Part shown: piece after piece, positions 35,901 through 47,317 of the stretch
Position numbering within the stretch: the first letter of the stretch is position 1
How the letters are laid out: the number at the start of each line of letters is the position of its first letter
Origin: Juglans regia
Lineage: Eukaryota; Streptophyta; Magnoliopsida; Fagales; Juglandaceae
NCBI RefSeq assembly: GCF_001411555.2
Contig: NC_049901.1
Coordinates: 28,407,555 to 28,471,554 of the forward strand
Length of the DNA: 64,000 nt
Direction of reading: 5' to 3'
Translations under genes and position numbers: made by a program
Notes under the pieces: model-generated
Databases searched by the model: none
Told to the model about the DNA's origin: nothing
Seen by the model: only the letters and a program-made list of their open reading frames with translations

Positions 35901-36380
35901 AAGAGCTATGCAGATAACCGTCGTCGCCAATTAGAGTTTGAGGTTGGGGATAAGGTATTCTTGAGGATTGCACCCATGAGAGGGGTTATGAGGTTTGGAA
36001 AGAAGGGTAAGTTGAGCCCTAGGTACATCGGACCATTTGAGATTCTTGATCAGATTGGACCAGTGGCTTACAGAGTAGCCCTACCACCCGCACTCTCAGG
36101 TGTACACAATGTATTTCATGTATCTATGCTGAGGAAGTATGTACCTGACCCCACTCACGTTATTGATTACGAGCCTCTTCAATTTCAGGAAGATCTGACT
36201 TATACAGAAGAGCCGTTGCGGATTGTAGAGAGAAAAGAACAAGTGTTACGTAATCAGACTATTCCATTGGTTAAGGTCGTATGGAATAATCATGCTATCA
36301 GAGAAGCCTCTTGGGAATTAGAAGAGGAAATGCAAGTCAAGTACCCACAGTTGTTCGACGACGATCCTAATAGCTTGTGA
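32984..36380 (+). CDS. pol of Tekay-like element: PR-RT-RNase H-INT-chromodomain
   Basis: Polyprotein for replication and integration. The protease active site [13 protein letters not shown] lies at about 33017-33055. A C-run at 33119-33124 has the wrong length for the frame, so the long open part (1080 codons) begins at 33138. From there: end of protease (ILGMDWLA); RT with [35 protein letters not shown] and catalytic FIDDILIYS; RNase H with [28 protein letters not shown] and [14 protein letters not shown]; integrase with the HHCC finger, [22 protein letters not shown] and [13 protein letters not shown]; the GPY-like region ([22 protein letters not shown]); and a C-terminal chromodomain-like block ending [16 protein letters not shown]. 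All catalytic residues are present. Apart from the early indel it looks intact. Del/Tekay clade. Confidence 0.93.
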
Positions 36381-36407
36381 CAAATTCCGAGGACGGAATT
36401 TTTTTTT

Positions 36408-36419
36408 TAGGGGGAAAAA
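36408..36419 (+). other. Polypurine tract
   Basis: TAGGGGGAAAAA just before LTR2; primer for plus-strand synthesis. Confidence 0.9.
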
Positions 36420-38726
36420 TGTAATAACCGGGCTTAGGCCCAGCCCGTTGGAGAAGCCCAGCCCGTTGGAGAAGCCTAGCTCACGAGCGGTTTTGGTGAG
36501 ACCGAACGACGTCGTTTGGGTGAAGGGATTAAATTCCCTTGCACTGTTTTTCTTCTTCTTCCGCTGAATTCCTTCTTTCTGCATTTCGGTCTACAGTTCC
36601 ACGAAATTTCCATCTCCATGGGTCTCGAATTTCTCTGGTTCTTCGAAGTAGACCGTGGGCATCAAGTCTGGGCGCTGTGTTGCCTCTGTTTTTGAATTTA
36701 TTTTTCTGTAACTAATCTTTCCTTCCCTTCGTTTTGTCTACATCGCGCACACACACTGCTTGGTTGACCGTGCATCACACTTAGACAGTTTTTTTTTTTT
36801 CCTCTATGCGCAGACCGTTAGTAATTTCAGTAGAAGAATTTTTGGACATTTATTTTTTTCAGTTGTTGTTTTAATTGTTGAAGCAGTGAAGTGTGTTGGA
36901 ATTATGGAGGTTGAGGAGTATAATTTTGGGTGTTTTGTGAGTCGGTTTTTGAAGTATTATTTGAGACTTTTTGGTGTGAAATGACGGGTGTTTTGGAACT
37001 AGTTGTATTGAACTTTTGTGCAAGTTTTGAATTGTTGAATGAGTAGAGTATTTATGCATGCACTGAAATTATTTTATTCGAAGTTTGGAAGCGAAGTTTG
37101 GATTGGATTATGTTTTAATTATTGGAGTTGCTGTGGTTGGCTTTGGAAATGATTATAGTCGGTTGGTATTAATAGAAGGTGGTGGCTGTTTTGGGTTTCA
37201 ATTGCGAATGGTTTGAAGAGAGTTGTTCGGATTTAATTGTTAGATAGTTATGGAGCTGTGAAGGGACTGTTTTGATTTATTATTCAATAAATAGCAGTCT
37301 ACTAGATTGGTTATTAAATGTTGGATATATGTTCTTTTTGTTTAGGTGGTGTTACTATTAGAGTTCCGGCTCAAGGTGTTGATATTACGAAGAAGTCATG
37401 TAAGCGGGGTTCATATACTAGTTTTGCATAAAATAAATAAAAAGGAGGTGGACTTTGAGAATAAATGTGTTTATTTTCTTTTTGAAAGAGATGATCTGAA
37501 AACAACCTGAGATGCTTATTCTGCATATGCATAAATTCTATATAAGAGAAAGTAATTTTCTATCATGACTGGTGTAGACATGAGCTAGTTTTGTGTACTT
37601 TGTTTCTGAACTATGTAAAAGAGCGAATAAGGAATTCTAAAAGTTTTGTTATGAACAAATGAGAATATTTTGTTTATGTTTATCTCGAACATGTGAAATG
37701 ATCTGAAGCTTTTCAGTGTTTTGTTTTGATATGATGTGTCATCTGAAAATATTGGCATGAAGTTCTGATTCTGTATATGTTTGTAACCGGATTTTCGATG
37801 AAATCCGTTCTGTTTCTGTTATGGCCCAGCCACGGGTATAATGGTGGTTTATAACCCTACCACTGGGGTAAAACATGGTATACGGCCCAGCCACGGGTAT
37901 AATGGTGGTTTATAACCCTACCACGGGGGTGAAACATGGAAAATGGCCCAGCCACGGGTATAATGGTGGTTTATAACCCTACCACGGGGGTGAAATATGG
38001 AATATGGCCCAGCCACGGGTATAATGGTGGTTTATAACCTTATCACGGGGGTTAAACATGGTATTGTCCCAATGTGTTTATTAAACGATGATATGATTAT
38101 AAGGTGTCAGTTTAGAAATGCCAACGGATTCTCTTTTTGGAACAAGTTTATTTTCTGAAAACTTCGCTCTAATGTTTTTGTAAAAGTTTTGTTTCTGCAT
38201 TCTGAAAGTAAATGTTTTGTTCGGCTTATCAAATGTTATAAATGCTCATGTTTACATGCTAGTATATGCTCTTTGCTTGCTGAGTTGTTGATAACTCACC
38301 CCGTTAATCTTCATAATATTTCAGATGACATCGATGGTTCAGCTGAGGATCAGTATTAGAGTCTATGGAGAAGATTAGCACTGATTTGTGGTTGGGTATC
38401 TCATGTTATTAGTGTTGGTGTTAGAGACTAATTATTTTTTTCTTAAGTTGCTTCAATGGATTTAGACGGTTTATGGAGATTATGTTAATGTTTTATTATT
38501 TCTAGTTGTTATTTGAGACATGAAGAAGAATTGATTTTATTTGGGTTGTTGGATTGAATATTGGATTAATGAGTTTATTTGATTTATTTAATTGAAGTAT
38601 TTACGTTCGATTTGAGGTTTCGGAAAATGGATATATTATTGAATTTGGGAGTACTCTAGCCTTGTTAGAGCTGATTATCAGGTTTTATGAGTTAACTCTC
38701 CGGAGCCTCGGGGTCGGGGTGTTACA
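36420..38726 (+). repeat. 3' LTR of Tekay-like element
   Basis: 2307 bp, nearly identical to 29204-31509, including four 61-bp units (37823-38066). One change hits the proposed donor: CAG|GT becomes CAT|GT at 37397-37401. The acceptor at 38323-38324 is kept. Confidence 0.93.
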
Positions 38727-38955
38727 CAAAATCATTCGGATCTTGCCGAAACAACCATAGCTTACCATCCTGCCTTTCATTAGAAACAAAGTAATTATAT
38801 TGTAGGAAATTCCCCAACACAGGCATGTAGTTCTCAGTTGCGAATGGTTCCGAGATGGCACACATTTTAACATTGAACTTAGTAAGAAGTTTCTTTAGCC
38901 TGCCTTTAGATTTTCTCAAACCTCTTATGTTCCAAAAAAAAATTGTTTCAGTCAT
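38727..38955 (-). pseudogene. LINE ORF2 start: endonuclease N-terminus
   Basis: First 76 codons of the ORF2 interrupted by the gypsy element: FFWNIRGLRKSKGRLK (catalytic N of the APE-type endonuclease) and ISEPFATENY (catalytic E). It continues at 29203 downward. Its ATG at 38955-38953 overlaps the ORF1 stop in an ATGA. Confidence 0.88.
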
Positions 38956-40503
38956 AAACTTATTTTTTGAGATCTGATGTGCACCCTTGTAGATTTCCTC
39001 ACCATTGTTGCCTTTTTTGGTTTTTCGGTACTCAAACGTTGCTCCATATCCGACTCGTACAATTTTTCCTTTCCCATCATAGATGGTATTTCACCCTCCT
39101 CTGTATCTGACACACAACCTAGCGCCAATTCCTCTTGATTTAAACTATTGTTCACATCCTCGAGTACCTCAGATTTTTTAGGCATTATTTCTCTAGGAGC
39201 TCGCATTTCATCACACCACACTTCCTCACATTCCTCATCACTACTCTCTGATATACCACCCCTCACATTCTGATTTTCTTTTAACTGTTGTTCCATTCCA
39301 GCTTCCTCTATTTTTTCCTCCTTTTCTTGAACTTCCACCATAGGTTTTTCCATACCAACCGGAGTATGCACATCATTCATGGCCTGTATAGTACTGCTTG
39401 GACCTGCAGTATTTTCTTCGTCTTCCACCCGTTCATTCAAAACAATGTAGCCTTCTGATATAACATCACTCATATTATTTCGAAAATGCAATTGTGGTTC
39501 CTCCATAGCCTCCTCTGTTTTTTCCTCATTCTCTTGGCCTTCCACCACTGTATTTTCAATAACCACTGGATTATTCACTTCTTTCACCACCTGCGTGTTT
39601 CTTGGACCTGCCTTATTATCCCCTTCCACTGCCCATCCATTCAAAGCAGTAGAGCCGTTTACTAAATCCTTGTTACTCTTTGGCTGCCATTTCGACGTGT
39701 CCTTCTGTTTGCCATCATCTTGTTTCTTTTGGCCAAACTTGCAAACCACTGATGTATGTCCTTGGCGGGAATAGTTAGAACAATAAAACCCGATTTTTTC
39801 ATACATTGCTTCTTGCCAAATACAAGTGTTAGGTGCCAAAACAATAGGACAACCTTTCACTGGTTCCACGGACAGATCTACTTCCACATAGATACGCGCC
39901 CCTGAGGCTCTCGGTGCCAAGATATCACCCAAAACGGGTCGCCAAGATTTCCAAGAAATATTTTATGTATAGATGCATCAGTTGCCCTGGAAAATAAATC
40001 CATTGTGGAGCCAAAGATGATTCTTTATTCACATTGAAGTCCTTTGTCCATTTGAAAAGCCAAAAGTTGATCCCTGCCATTGTTTTGCCTTCACATGTGC
40101 ATCCATGCACAAAGTCCCATTCGTTTTTCATCTGAATAAGAACATGGTAATCATCCATAAAACTTATTCTTGGAATGTCCTGCAAGCCCCAAGTCTTTAC
40201 GACAGACAACCAGATTTTGTCAATTGAGGGTCGGACCTTCAAGAACTTCAGCACCAATGCAAAACGAAATTCTTTCACTGCCTTCGTCATTTCATGTTCA
40301 GAAAATATAAAACCCAATTCACCATTAGTCACCACTGGGAGATGCATAGGAATTTTGAACGTTGAAGTCTCCACCTTCTTGTTCACCACCTGGGCGTAGG
40401 AGAATGCAAGACTTGAAGAAACTGCAGGCCCCGCTGACGGGGAGGCTATCAGAGGGGCAAAGGTTGTCGTAGAAGGCAACCCGACGCACCAAAGTTTCAA
40501 CAC
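38952..40503 (-). pseudogene. LINE ORF1 (DUF4283 + zinc knuckle), frameshifted
   Basis: Nucleic-acid-binding ORF1 of a plant L1 LINE. The N-part (40503-39925) has the DUF4283 fold: GELGFIFSEHEMTKAVKEF, ALVLKFLKVRPSIDKIW, FLEILATRFG. It shifts frame near 39930. The second part (39932-38952) has RIYVEVDLS, the cysteine knuckle region CSNYSRQGHTSVVC (its first C of the usual C-C-H-C is displaced or changed to S) and a long acidic, E-rich tail. The stop codon overlaps the ORF2 start. Homologous in order to 60352-61788. Confidence 0.85.
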
Positions 40504-40618
40504 ATGAAACCTATCTTGGAAAGGCCTTGGAGACCAGACGTTCCAAGCAAGAGAAAGGAAATGCTATCTTGATCGCCCAAGAATCGCTCTCAGAATGCTA
40601 GAAGATTGTTAATAACTC
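40504..40618 (-). other. LINE 5' UTR
   Basis: About 115 bp between the ORF1 start region and the target duplication at 40619-40627. Its presence suggests a full-length, not 5'-truncated, insertion. Confidence 0.55.
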
Positions 40619-42211
40619 TGCTCCAATATAATTATTATAAACACCACAAACTCTCAAAATAAATATCAACCTTCCAAAATACCCAGTCAACAGAGCAAAA
40701 CAAAACCATTGAATAAAATTCTCTAATAACCAAAGTACCATCTTTGTACTTAATCCCACTAAGCTCATGTTGCCTTATACATGCTTCTGATTCTTAATCC
40801 TAGCTGAAATAATCAAACATCTGAAAATATTATAGAGATAAGGGGTGAGTTATTAACAACTCAGTAAGCAGAAAATATATAGTAGTATGAAAACATGAGC
40901 ATTTATAGAGTTCAAAATGTAGTACCAAATATTTTTATTTTCAGAATGCAAAATCAGATCATCTTATCAAAAATATCAGAACAAAAGTTCAAAAATATTC
41001 TTATTCAAAATTCCTTTGGCACAACATAATTGAAACATCACATCAGAACAAAATTCCATGTTTAACCCCTGTAGTAGGGTTGTGCAAACCCCGGAGGCCA
41101 ACCAAGCAGAAACAGAATGTGAATCTTCTCCTTATTATTTTCGGAGCCCCAAGTGTGCACATAGGAAAGACCACGCATAAAACCACTTTGTTTCCAAAGT
41201 GGGTACACCAGAAATAGAAAAGTTGATACCAACCCGAACAGAAGCCACAGTTTTACACTCGTGGTAAGGTCAAAACGGAACAGAAACAGAATGTCATGCC
41301 AAAAGTTTCAGAAATCATATCATTTTATATTAGAGTACATAAAATTTTCAGAACAGAACATAATCATATCACAAAAATATAATTTTTGCACAAATTTTCA
41401 TATTCATTCTATATTGCACAGTTCATAAAAAAAATGTCAAAATAACTCGTGTCTACACTAGTCATGCCAAAAAATACTTTATTCTTATACTGAATTTCAT
41501 AAGTAATGCCGAACAAATAACTAAAGTTGTTTCAAACTTATTTTCGTAACAAAACATGCATATTTTCCAAATATTAACCTCAACCCATTTTATTCTTTAT
41601 GCAAAATCTAACATAGGAACCCTGCTTACCTGAACTTCTTAGCTTTTAAGAAATTTTTCTCACCAATGTCGAAAAACTAAAAATCGTCATCTATAAAATA
41701 ATCACGTAATTTTTGTAAATTTCCGATCAAACATGTATCTCGATATTTAAATCTGAAATACTAAAATAACCTACTTTTCTACATGTCTAAAATTCTCTTA
41801 ACCACAAAAATATCATCACTTCCCAATTTATTCTATATTCACTTAATATAAGTACTGGCAAAAATTTCATTTAATAAAAGAGCCTCAATCAAATTTAAGA
41901 TGTGTAAAATAAAACTACACGCTTAACATTGCTTCTAAAATCTCAATTTATTAAAAATAATTTACTACCAATAATAAAATTTAAAATCCATATTTATTTT
42001 CTATACAACTTCTTATACTTCCCACAATACCCATGCAAAACAGGTTTAATGTAAAAATATGCCAAATATGAAACCATCCTAATCACAAGGGCATTTTGGG
42101 AAACTAAAACATAAACATGGGCTCTTTGTGAAAGGCATGGAAACAAAAAGAAATCTAATATTCTAAAAACTTCCAGACCCAAATTGTGCAGCAGAGGAGA
42201 GTCCATATTCA

Positions 42212-42769
42212 GAGCATTATCATTGGGTTCCCCATAACCTCTTTCTCCCTATAATTTGAGGAAACATTCAGGGAATGCTCTCAAAACCTCTCTCTATCCG
42301 GATCCCAATTTTAGGGAAAAGATTTAGGGAATGAATGAGAGAACCACTATTCATCCCCGAAATCACTTTTATCAATATTTTATTCATTCCAATTAAATTA
42401 TTTTTTCTTCCAATCATCTACACTTTCTCTCATACTCATATTTGTTATACTTTTAAATAATAGTTTTAAAAATAATTTAAATAACTATGAAAATATAAAA
42501 AAATAATTTTAAAAATTTTAAATTATTCACTAAAGTAATAATTCAAAACATAAGAAAAAATATTGAGGAGTTAAATTTGTAAATGAAAGTGAGAGAAAAA
42601 AGTAATAGAGAAAAAATAGAGAAATATTATTTTAATAGAATAGGGAATGGATAGGGAATGAGATGTAGAAGGTTTTTGAAAGATGAGTAAGATTTAGGAA
42701 AAATTTTTAGGGAATGTACTTTTTAGCTAAATTATAGGGAATTTTATAGGAAACCCAATGTGAATACTC
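42212..42769. mobile_element. PIF/Harbinger-like MITE (558 bp)
   Basis: Left end GAGCATTATCATTGGGTTCC and reverse-complemented right end GAGTATTCACATTGGGTTTCC are inverted repeats, flanked by TCA on both sides (42209-42211, 42770-42772). The interior is A/T-rich and non-coding. It sits within the minus-strand LTR. The ends resemble GAGTATTAGCATTGGACTC at 47318. Confidence 0.75.
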
Positions 42770-44085
42770 TCACCAAGAGAGAGTGCAACTCACGATGGAG
42801 ATCGGAGGATTTGGGTGGTGAGACGACAGTGCCAGCTAGTTGGGCGTTTGGGCATTGAGGGAGATGAGTGATGAGAGGGGGAGAGAAAACGGAGAGTGAG
42901 AGAGCTGAGGATTTATGTCGTTGCCATGCTTGGAGGCTTCAAGTGCACCTGTTCGGTGGTTTACGATGGGGCTACTCGGGTTGGTGAGTGAGGCTCACGA
43001 TGATGGGTTTGAGCAGTGGAGGCTCAACAAGGTGGCTCCAGTGAGGGGTAGTGACTGGGGTGGGTCATGAGAGAGCGATGCTCTGTTTTTGGTGAGGGGA
43101 AACAAGGCCTTTCGAGGTTTGTGGCTTGGAGGTGGATCAGAGTCATGTGGCTGTTTATGGATGGCTTTTGTCATGGTTGCTGAGTCTAAGATGGTGCAAA
43201 ACAAAGCCGGTTGGGTACGTGCGTGGGTGGAGACATTGGGCTGGGTTTTGGACAATGTGGAGAAATTGAGCTACGATGGTGCAATTGGGTGGCAGTGAGG
43301 TGTGGGCAAGGTGGTTCCTGGTTTCGCGCGGCTGGGCAGTGGCATTGTCCTCTTGGTCTGGGACCATGGGCTTTGAGGCGAGGGATGGTTTCTATTTTTG
43401 CTTCCAAATAAGGTGGTGGCAACTACGTGGAGGAGCTTGGCAGTGGGGCTGTTGGCATGGAGGCGGGAAGGATCCCATCAATGGGGCTGGGTGTTGCTCA
43501 GTGGTTAGTTGTGTAGGGTTTAAGGCAGTGGGTTAGCAGCTTGGTGCCGTGTGTTTGGGTGGCTTTCGGTTGTTTTCATGGTGGTTGTTGGCTTTCCAAG
43601 GTGGCAGCGGTGTGGTGTCTCTAGCTGGGCAACCTTGGCCTGTGTTGGACATGTCTAAGATGGGGTTGGTTTCTTTCTCTCGGTTTATCCAAATGCTGTG
43701 GCAACGACAGCTTGATAATTATCAACAAGAAGGTTCTCGTATGTATATATAAAGGTGGTGGAAAACCCTAGAGAAGGAGACGTGCATGGCATGGAGTCGT
43801 GCATGACCCGAGGTCTATTCTTGGTTCTCACGGGCTTGGGCTTGATAAATACAGTGGGCCATTTCAAATATTTGGCACATGTTTCGTAGTGAAAAAAATA
43901 AAATATTAATAAATGGGCTCCTTTGTGAGTTTTGGGCTCGAATCATCCTTAGAAAAAATTATACTTGTTCTATAAATTTCCTTGGCCCATAAAACAAATT
44001 TTCATCCGACCCAAAAATATTTAAGGAAATTACTAAAATAACAAGCTCATTAAAAAAAATATTCGATATCTCTTTGGGGCATCCT

Positions 44086-46100
44086 TAACTGTTGGGGGAT
44101 CCTATTTCTTGCGTTTCCTCATGGTCGATTCATTATTCTGTTACAACTTCTATCATTCCGGATGAGAGAATGGTAGTGGAAACTACCACAGTGAGATTTC
44201 GAGAAATCTCAGCAAGTTAACAAATAACATACAAGTAGATAATATCAACATATAAGGGCAAACCATGAGAATGTATGCATGGACATGTACTTGACCCGAG
44301 AACTTCACTTATGCATGTACATTTTAGAAATCGGTAATGTGAAATCTCGTAACAGAAAATCATGCTTGACTTTTCAGAGAAACACTTTTCTTCTTTTCGT
44401 TTTACACATTGCATGTAGCCTTATAGTCATTGTAACATATGGGTGGGCACCTCATGGCTCCCCTACGCACCGTGGGCTCCTTGCTAGTTACCGCATCACT
44501 TCCCGGCCCACTTGACTGCTGGTGATTATGTCAGAGTTTTTATCATTATGTACCAGTTCGCATTTTGCCTTCACTACATCCATCTTATGGCACCCACTAG
44601 CTTTAGGTGCTACCTCGCTCCGATGTCCTTTAGAAAGAATCCATTCGAGATTCACCAACTGTGCTTCGTCGACCTAGGGGTTACCAGTTCCAATTTATGC
44701 ACTCCAGAGTGGACAAATGAGTTCTACTAGGGCATTCCCTCATCTTAACATTTGGGATCGTGGCAAAATATAAAATGACATACTCTTTTGAGAAACGATG
44801 CACAACCTGAAATGCATGTGACATGAACTTTGAGACTCTTCTTCGTTTATTAAAGGCCGGATCATGCATGGTCATGAGTTACGCAATTTCATGCAACACT
44901 TTAAGCATATCACATTTACAGTTTGAAAATATTCGAACACACAATATACTTAATATAAAACAACATTTGGTGCCTATCATGATAAGCTACAACATTTGGA
45001 TCTTGGCAAACTAGTCAAGGTTGAGTATCACAATATCCATAGACAGCAAATACAACCATGGCAAACTAGTTAAGGTCAAGTATCACAATATCCATAGATG
45101 ACACATACAAGTCGACTCACTCAAAAAAGAGTAGCACAAATGTTGTCTCAAGTGCAGGAAGGTGTCACGTAATAATTAGGAATAAAATTCCTAAATTGTT
45201 TCCTCATGAAAAGTTGTTTAAAATCAAACTCGTGTAAAATGATGAAAATATTCACAAAGAGAAAATAAAAGTAGTGATATGTGCAATGAATGGAAGAGTG
45301 TAACGAAATGAAAAGGGCATTAGTCATGGACTAGATTCATATTTCTTGGGCTCTTTGCTCCTCCTTCCATCCGTGTGGTGAGATGGTAGGGAATGGTGTG
45401 GGCATAGGGAGTGTTTGAGTGGAGAGAAAAGTGAGGCAAGTGTGTTTGGTAGGTGAGAAAGTGAGGGACTTGGTCTTTCCCTAAGGTGGTCATGTGAGAG
45501 AGAGAGAGAGAGAGAGATCTTCAAAAATTAAAAATGGCAGAATGACACTTGGATATCCGTCTTAGGCACTGGCCCCAAAATGCTCCCCTCATATACCTCC
45601 TCATTTTCCCACACAACCACTCTTCTAATCATCATTTCTGACATAGAAAGACCAAAGGTCTCTATGTCTGGGCACCAAGTGGTACCCTACTTTTGCTTGG
45701 CCAAAACCCCTCCTTTCTTCTTTTCATCATTGTCTTGCATTGGGATTTCTGCGATGCCTCCAGCTCCTGCTTGGGATTTTACGGTGACTGAATGCGTTGG
45801 GACATGTAATACAAAGCTACATACCCCTTGTACATGACAGTTAAGATGCAAAGTACCTAACATCTATCAGTATGCAATAAAAGTCACAGCGGAAAAACTT
45901 TTTTCTATCTAACTTAAGCACGGTGGCAAAATAAAAGACACATGGTACCAATAAGTTCAAATATCCCAAAGCTTTCTTATAGCCTAAGCACTTCAAAATA
46001 AGAGTTGTGTTTTCCAAAAGAATTCCCAAAATATGATAGAGTATTTTAAACCATTCCCAAAACACAGGATCCATCAAAACCATATTAATAAATCAACCAC
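44086..46100 (-). repeat. Outer repeat B (inverted relative of repeat A)
   Basis: Reverse complement of parts of 18600-20097 and 23202-24061. Clear anchors are 44150-44230 (GGTAGTGGAAACTACCAC) and 44586-44670 (CACCCACTAGCTTTAGGTGC, CGTCGACC); 45640-45700 (AAAGACCAAAGGTCTC) is a weaker one. A (GA)n run lies at about 45498-45517. No gene is visible; the outer limits are unclear. Confidence 0.55.
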
Positions 46101-47317
46101 GGGCAAGAAGTTTTGAGATGTCAAGTAACACTCTCACCCTGAGGAAGCTACCCTAAGCCATTCCACTAGCATCAACATCCATGATAAAACAGTGCCAGCA
46201 GCTGCACCCAACCTTTCCCCCATGGTTTTGTTCAAACCTGCAAAAGGCAAGTTGTGAAGCTGTAGCTAGAATGGTACTTTGGTGAAGGCGATATCCTTGG
46301 GAGCCAAGCAGTCTTCATAGTCAAATAGACACACCAGAGACCTATCAAAAGACCAGGGGCATCCAGAGAGGACCTGAGCCTTTTTTGGAACACTTTGAAA
46401 CTCAACCAAAAATTTGTTGATGCCAAGATCCTTAAAGGAAACCTGGCCCTCCGCTTTCTAGACCTTACTCATGGTAGAATGAAAAACTCCTTTGTTAACC
46501 TCCTTTTCTGCTACAACAAGAGCAGTCAAGCACTTCTTACTTTTTTCAATGGAGATCAAAACTTCCTCGCTCGGGATGAGGACTTCCTATTTCTCTTCCT
46601 TAGTGACACATAGGCCCTAGTAAAGGCTAGAGAGCTCTTCTACCATGGGTGCAACTACAATAACTTAGCGTGAAAACAACCAAAGTAAGGACTCCTCAAA
46701 CTAACGTCCAAGAGAGAAGGTTCTGAAGAACTGTAGAGAGAATACACCCCACCTTTCCAAGAGAGAGAAGGGCTTGAATTCCAGTTATCTATATACTCAT
46801 GTACATATAGCATAAATTAAAATATATATATATATATATAGTATACATATAGTCAATAGTCAATACTGGTTATAAGTATATCATGATATAAACTATACAG
46901 TAATACAAATACTCAATATGTATGAAGAGTACATTTTAGAGTAGTCGCTACGAGTTATATCATGAAATATTTATAATTATATTTAACAAATTGTTCTTTA
47001 ATATGCTTGCTATAAGTATAATTATTAATTTGATAATTTGTATAATCTATTAACCATATAGATACAATTTACAAATCTAAATTATCTAATTAATAATCTA
47101 TGAGTATATCCTATAAATATGATCGCTAATATTGGCATATTAGCTACGAACCACACTGGTTTGTATCATGTAATTTAATTCTGACATGTAACTCATGAGC
47201 ATATGGCCCTAAACGTCCAGGACATATGATATACATATTAATTATAATATACTTACAACTAATTTATTGTTTATATTTTAAGCCTTTATATAGTTTGTTC
47301 TACAAGCCCAGACTTTA
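46101..47317. other. Unassigned A/T-rich stretch
   Basis: 46101-46780 has no recognisable gene; short ORFs at 46232-46613 lack known motifs. 46781-47317 is very A/T-rich with a (TA)n run near 46821-46841. Nothing can be assigned. Confidence 0.5.

Larger units (their letters stand above)
29204..38726 (+). mobile_element. Near-intact Tekay-like Ty3/gypsy element nested in LINE
   Basis: 9523 bp from TGTAATAACCGGGC to GGGGTGTTACA with perfect TSD CAAAA (29199-29203 and 38727-38731). The 2.3-kb LTRs are almost identical, showing only occasional base changes (for example ACGGCG versus ACGACG after the LTR start). PBS, gag, protease-RT-RNase H-integrase-chromodomain and PPT are all present in order. 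Damage is light: two stops in gag and a short indel in protease. It is the youngest large insertion in the window. Confidence 0.95.
25085..40618 (-). mobile_element. L1-type LINE on the minus strand, split by a gypsy element
   Basis: A plus-strand T run at 25084-25095 marks the poly(A) tail. The words TGCTCCAAT at 25076-25084 and 40619-40627 are the target duplication. Reading leftward from 40618: a short 5' UTR, ORF1 (DUF4283 plus zinc knuckle), ORF2 with endonuclease, reverse transcriptase and C-terminal RNase H, and a 3' UTR (25085-25491). A gypsy element (29204-38726) lies inside the endonuclease; without it the LINE is about 6 kb, the normal full length. Several frameshifts and stops make it inactive. 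Confidence 0.9.
24967..44085 (-). mobile_element. Minus-strand LTR of the solo-LTR family, split by a LINE
   Basis: Its 3' end is at 24967: TGTAACATCCTGGTCCC is the complement of the LTR terminus. It runs to 25084, is broken by the LINE (25085-40618), and resumes at 40628. Shared features with the solo LTR, in reverse order, are the acceptor near 40821, ACTCAGTAAGCAG, the donor near 41628-41630 (CTTACCTGAAC), the GC-rich block at 42780-43800, a TATA box and CCATGCACACGCACGTCTCC-like words. Its 5' end near 44085 is uncertain, and I see no clean TSD. Confidence 0.7.

Noticed and set aside
18029..46100. Repeats A and B as the two LTRs of one giant element
   Set aside because: They are in opposite orientation, and LTRs must be direct repeats.
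46232..46613. Possible exons (64 and 72 codons, opposite strands)
   Set aside because: No recognisable motif, no splice context and mutual overlap; left as unassigned.
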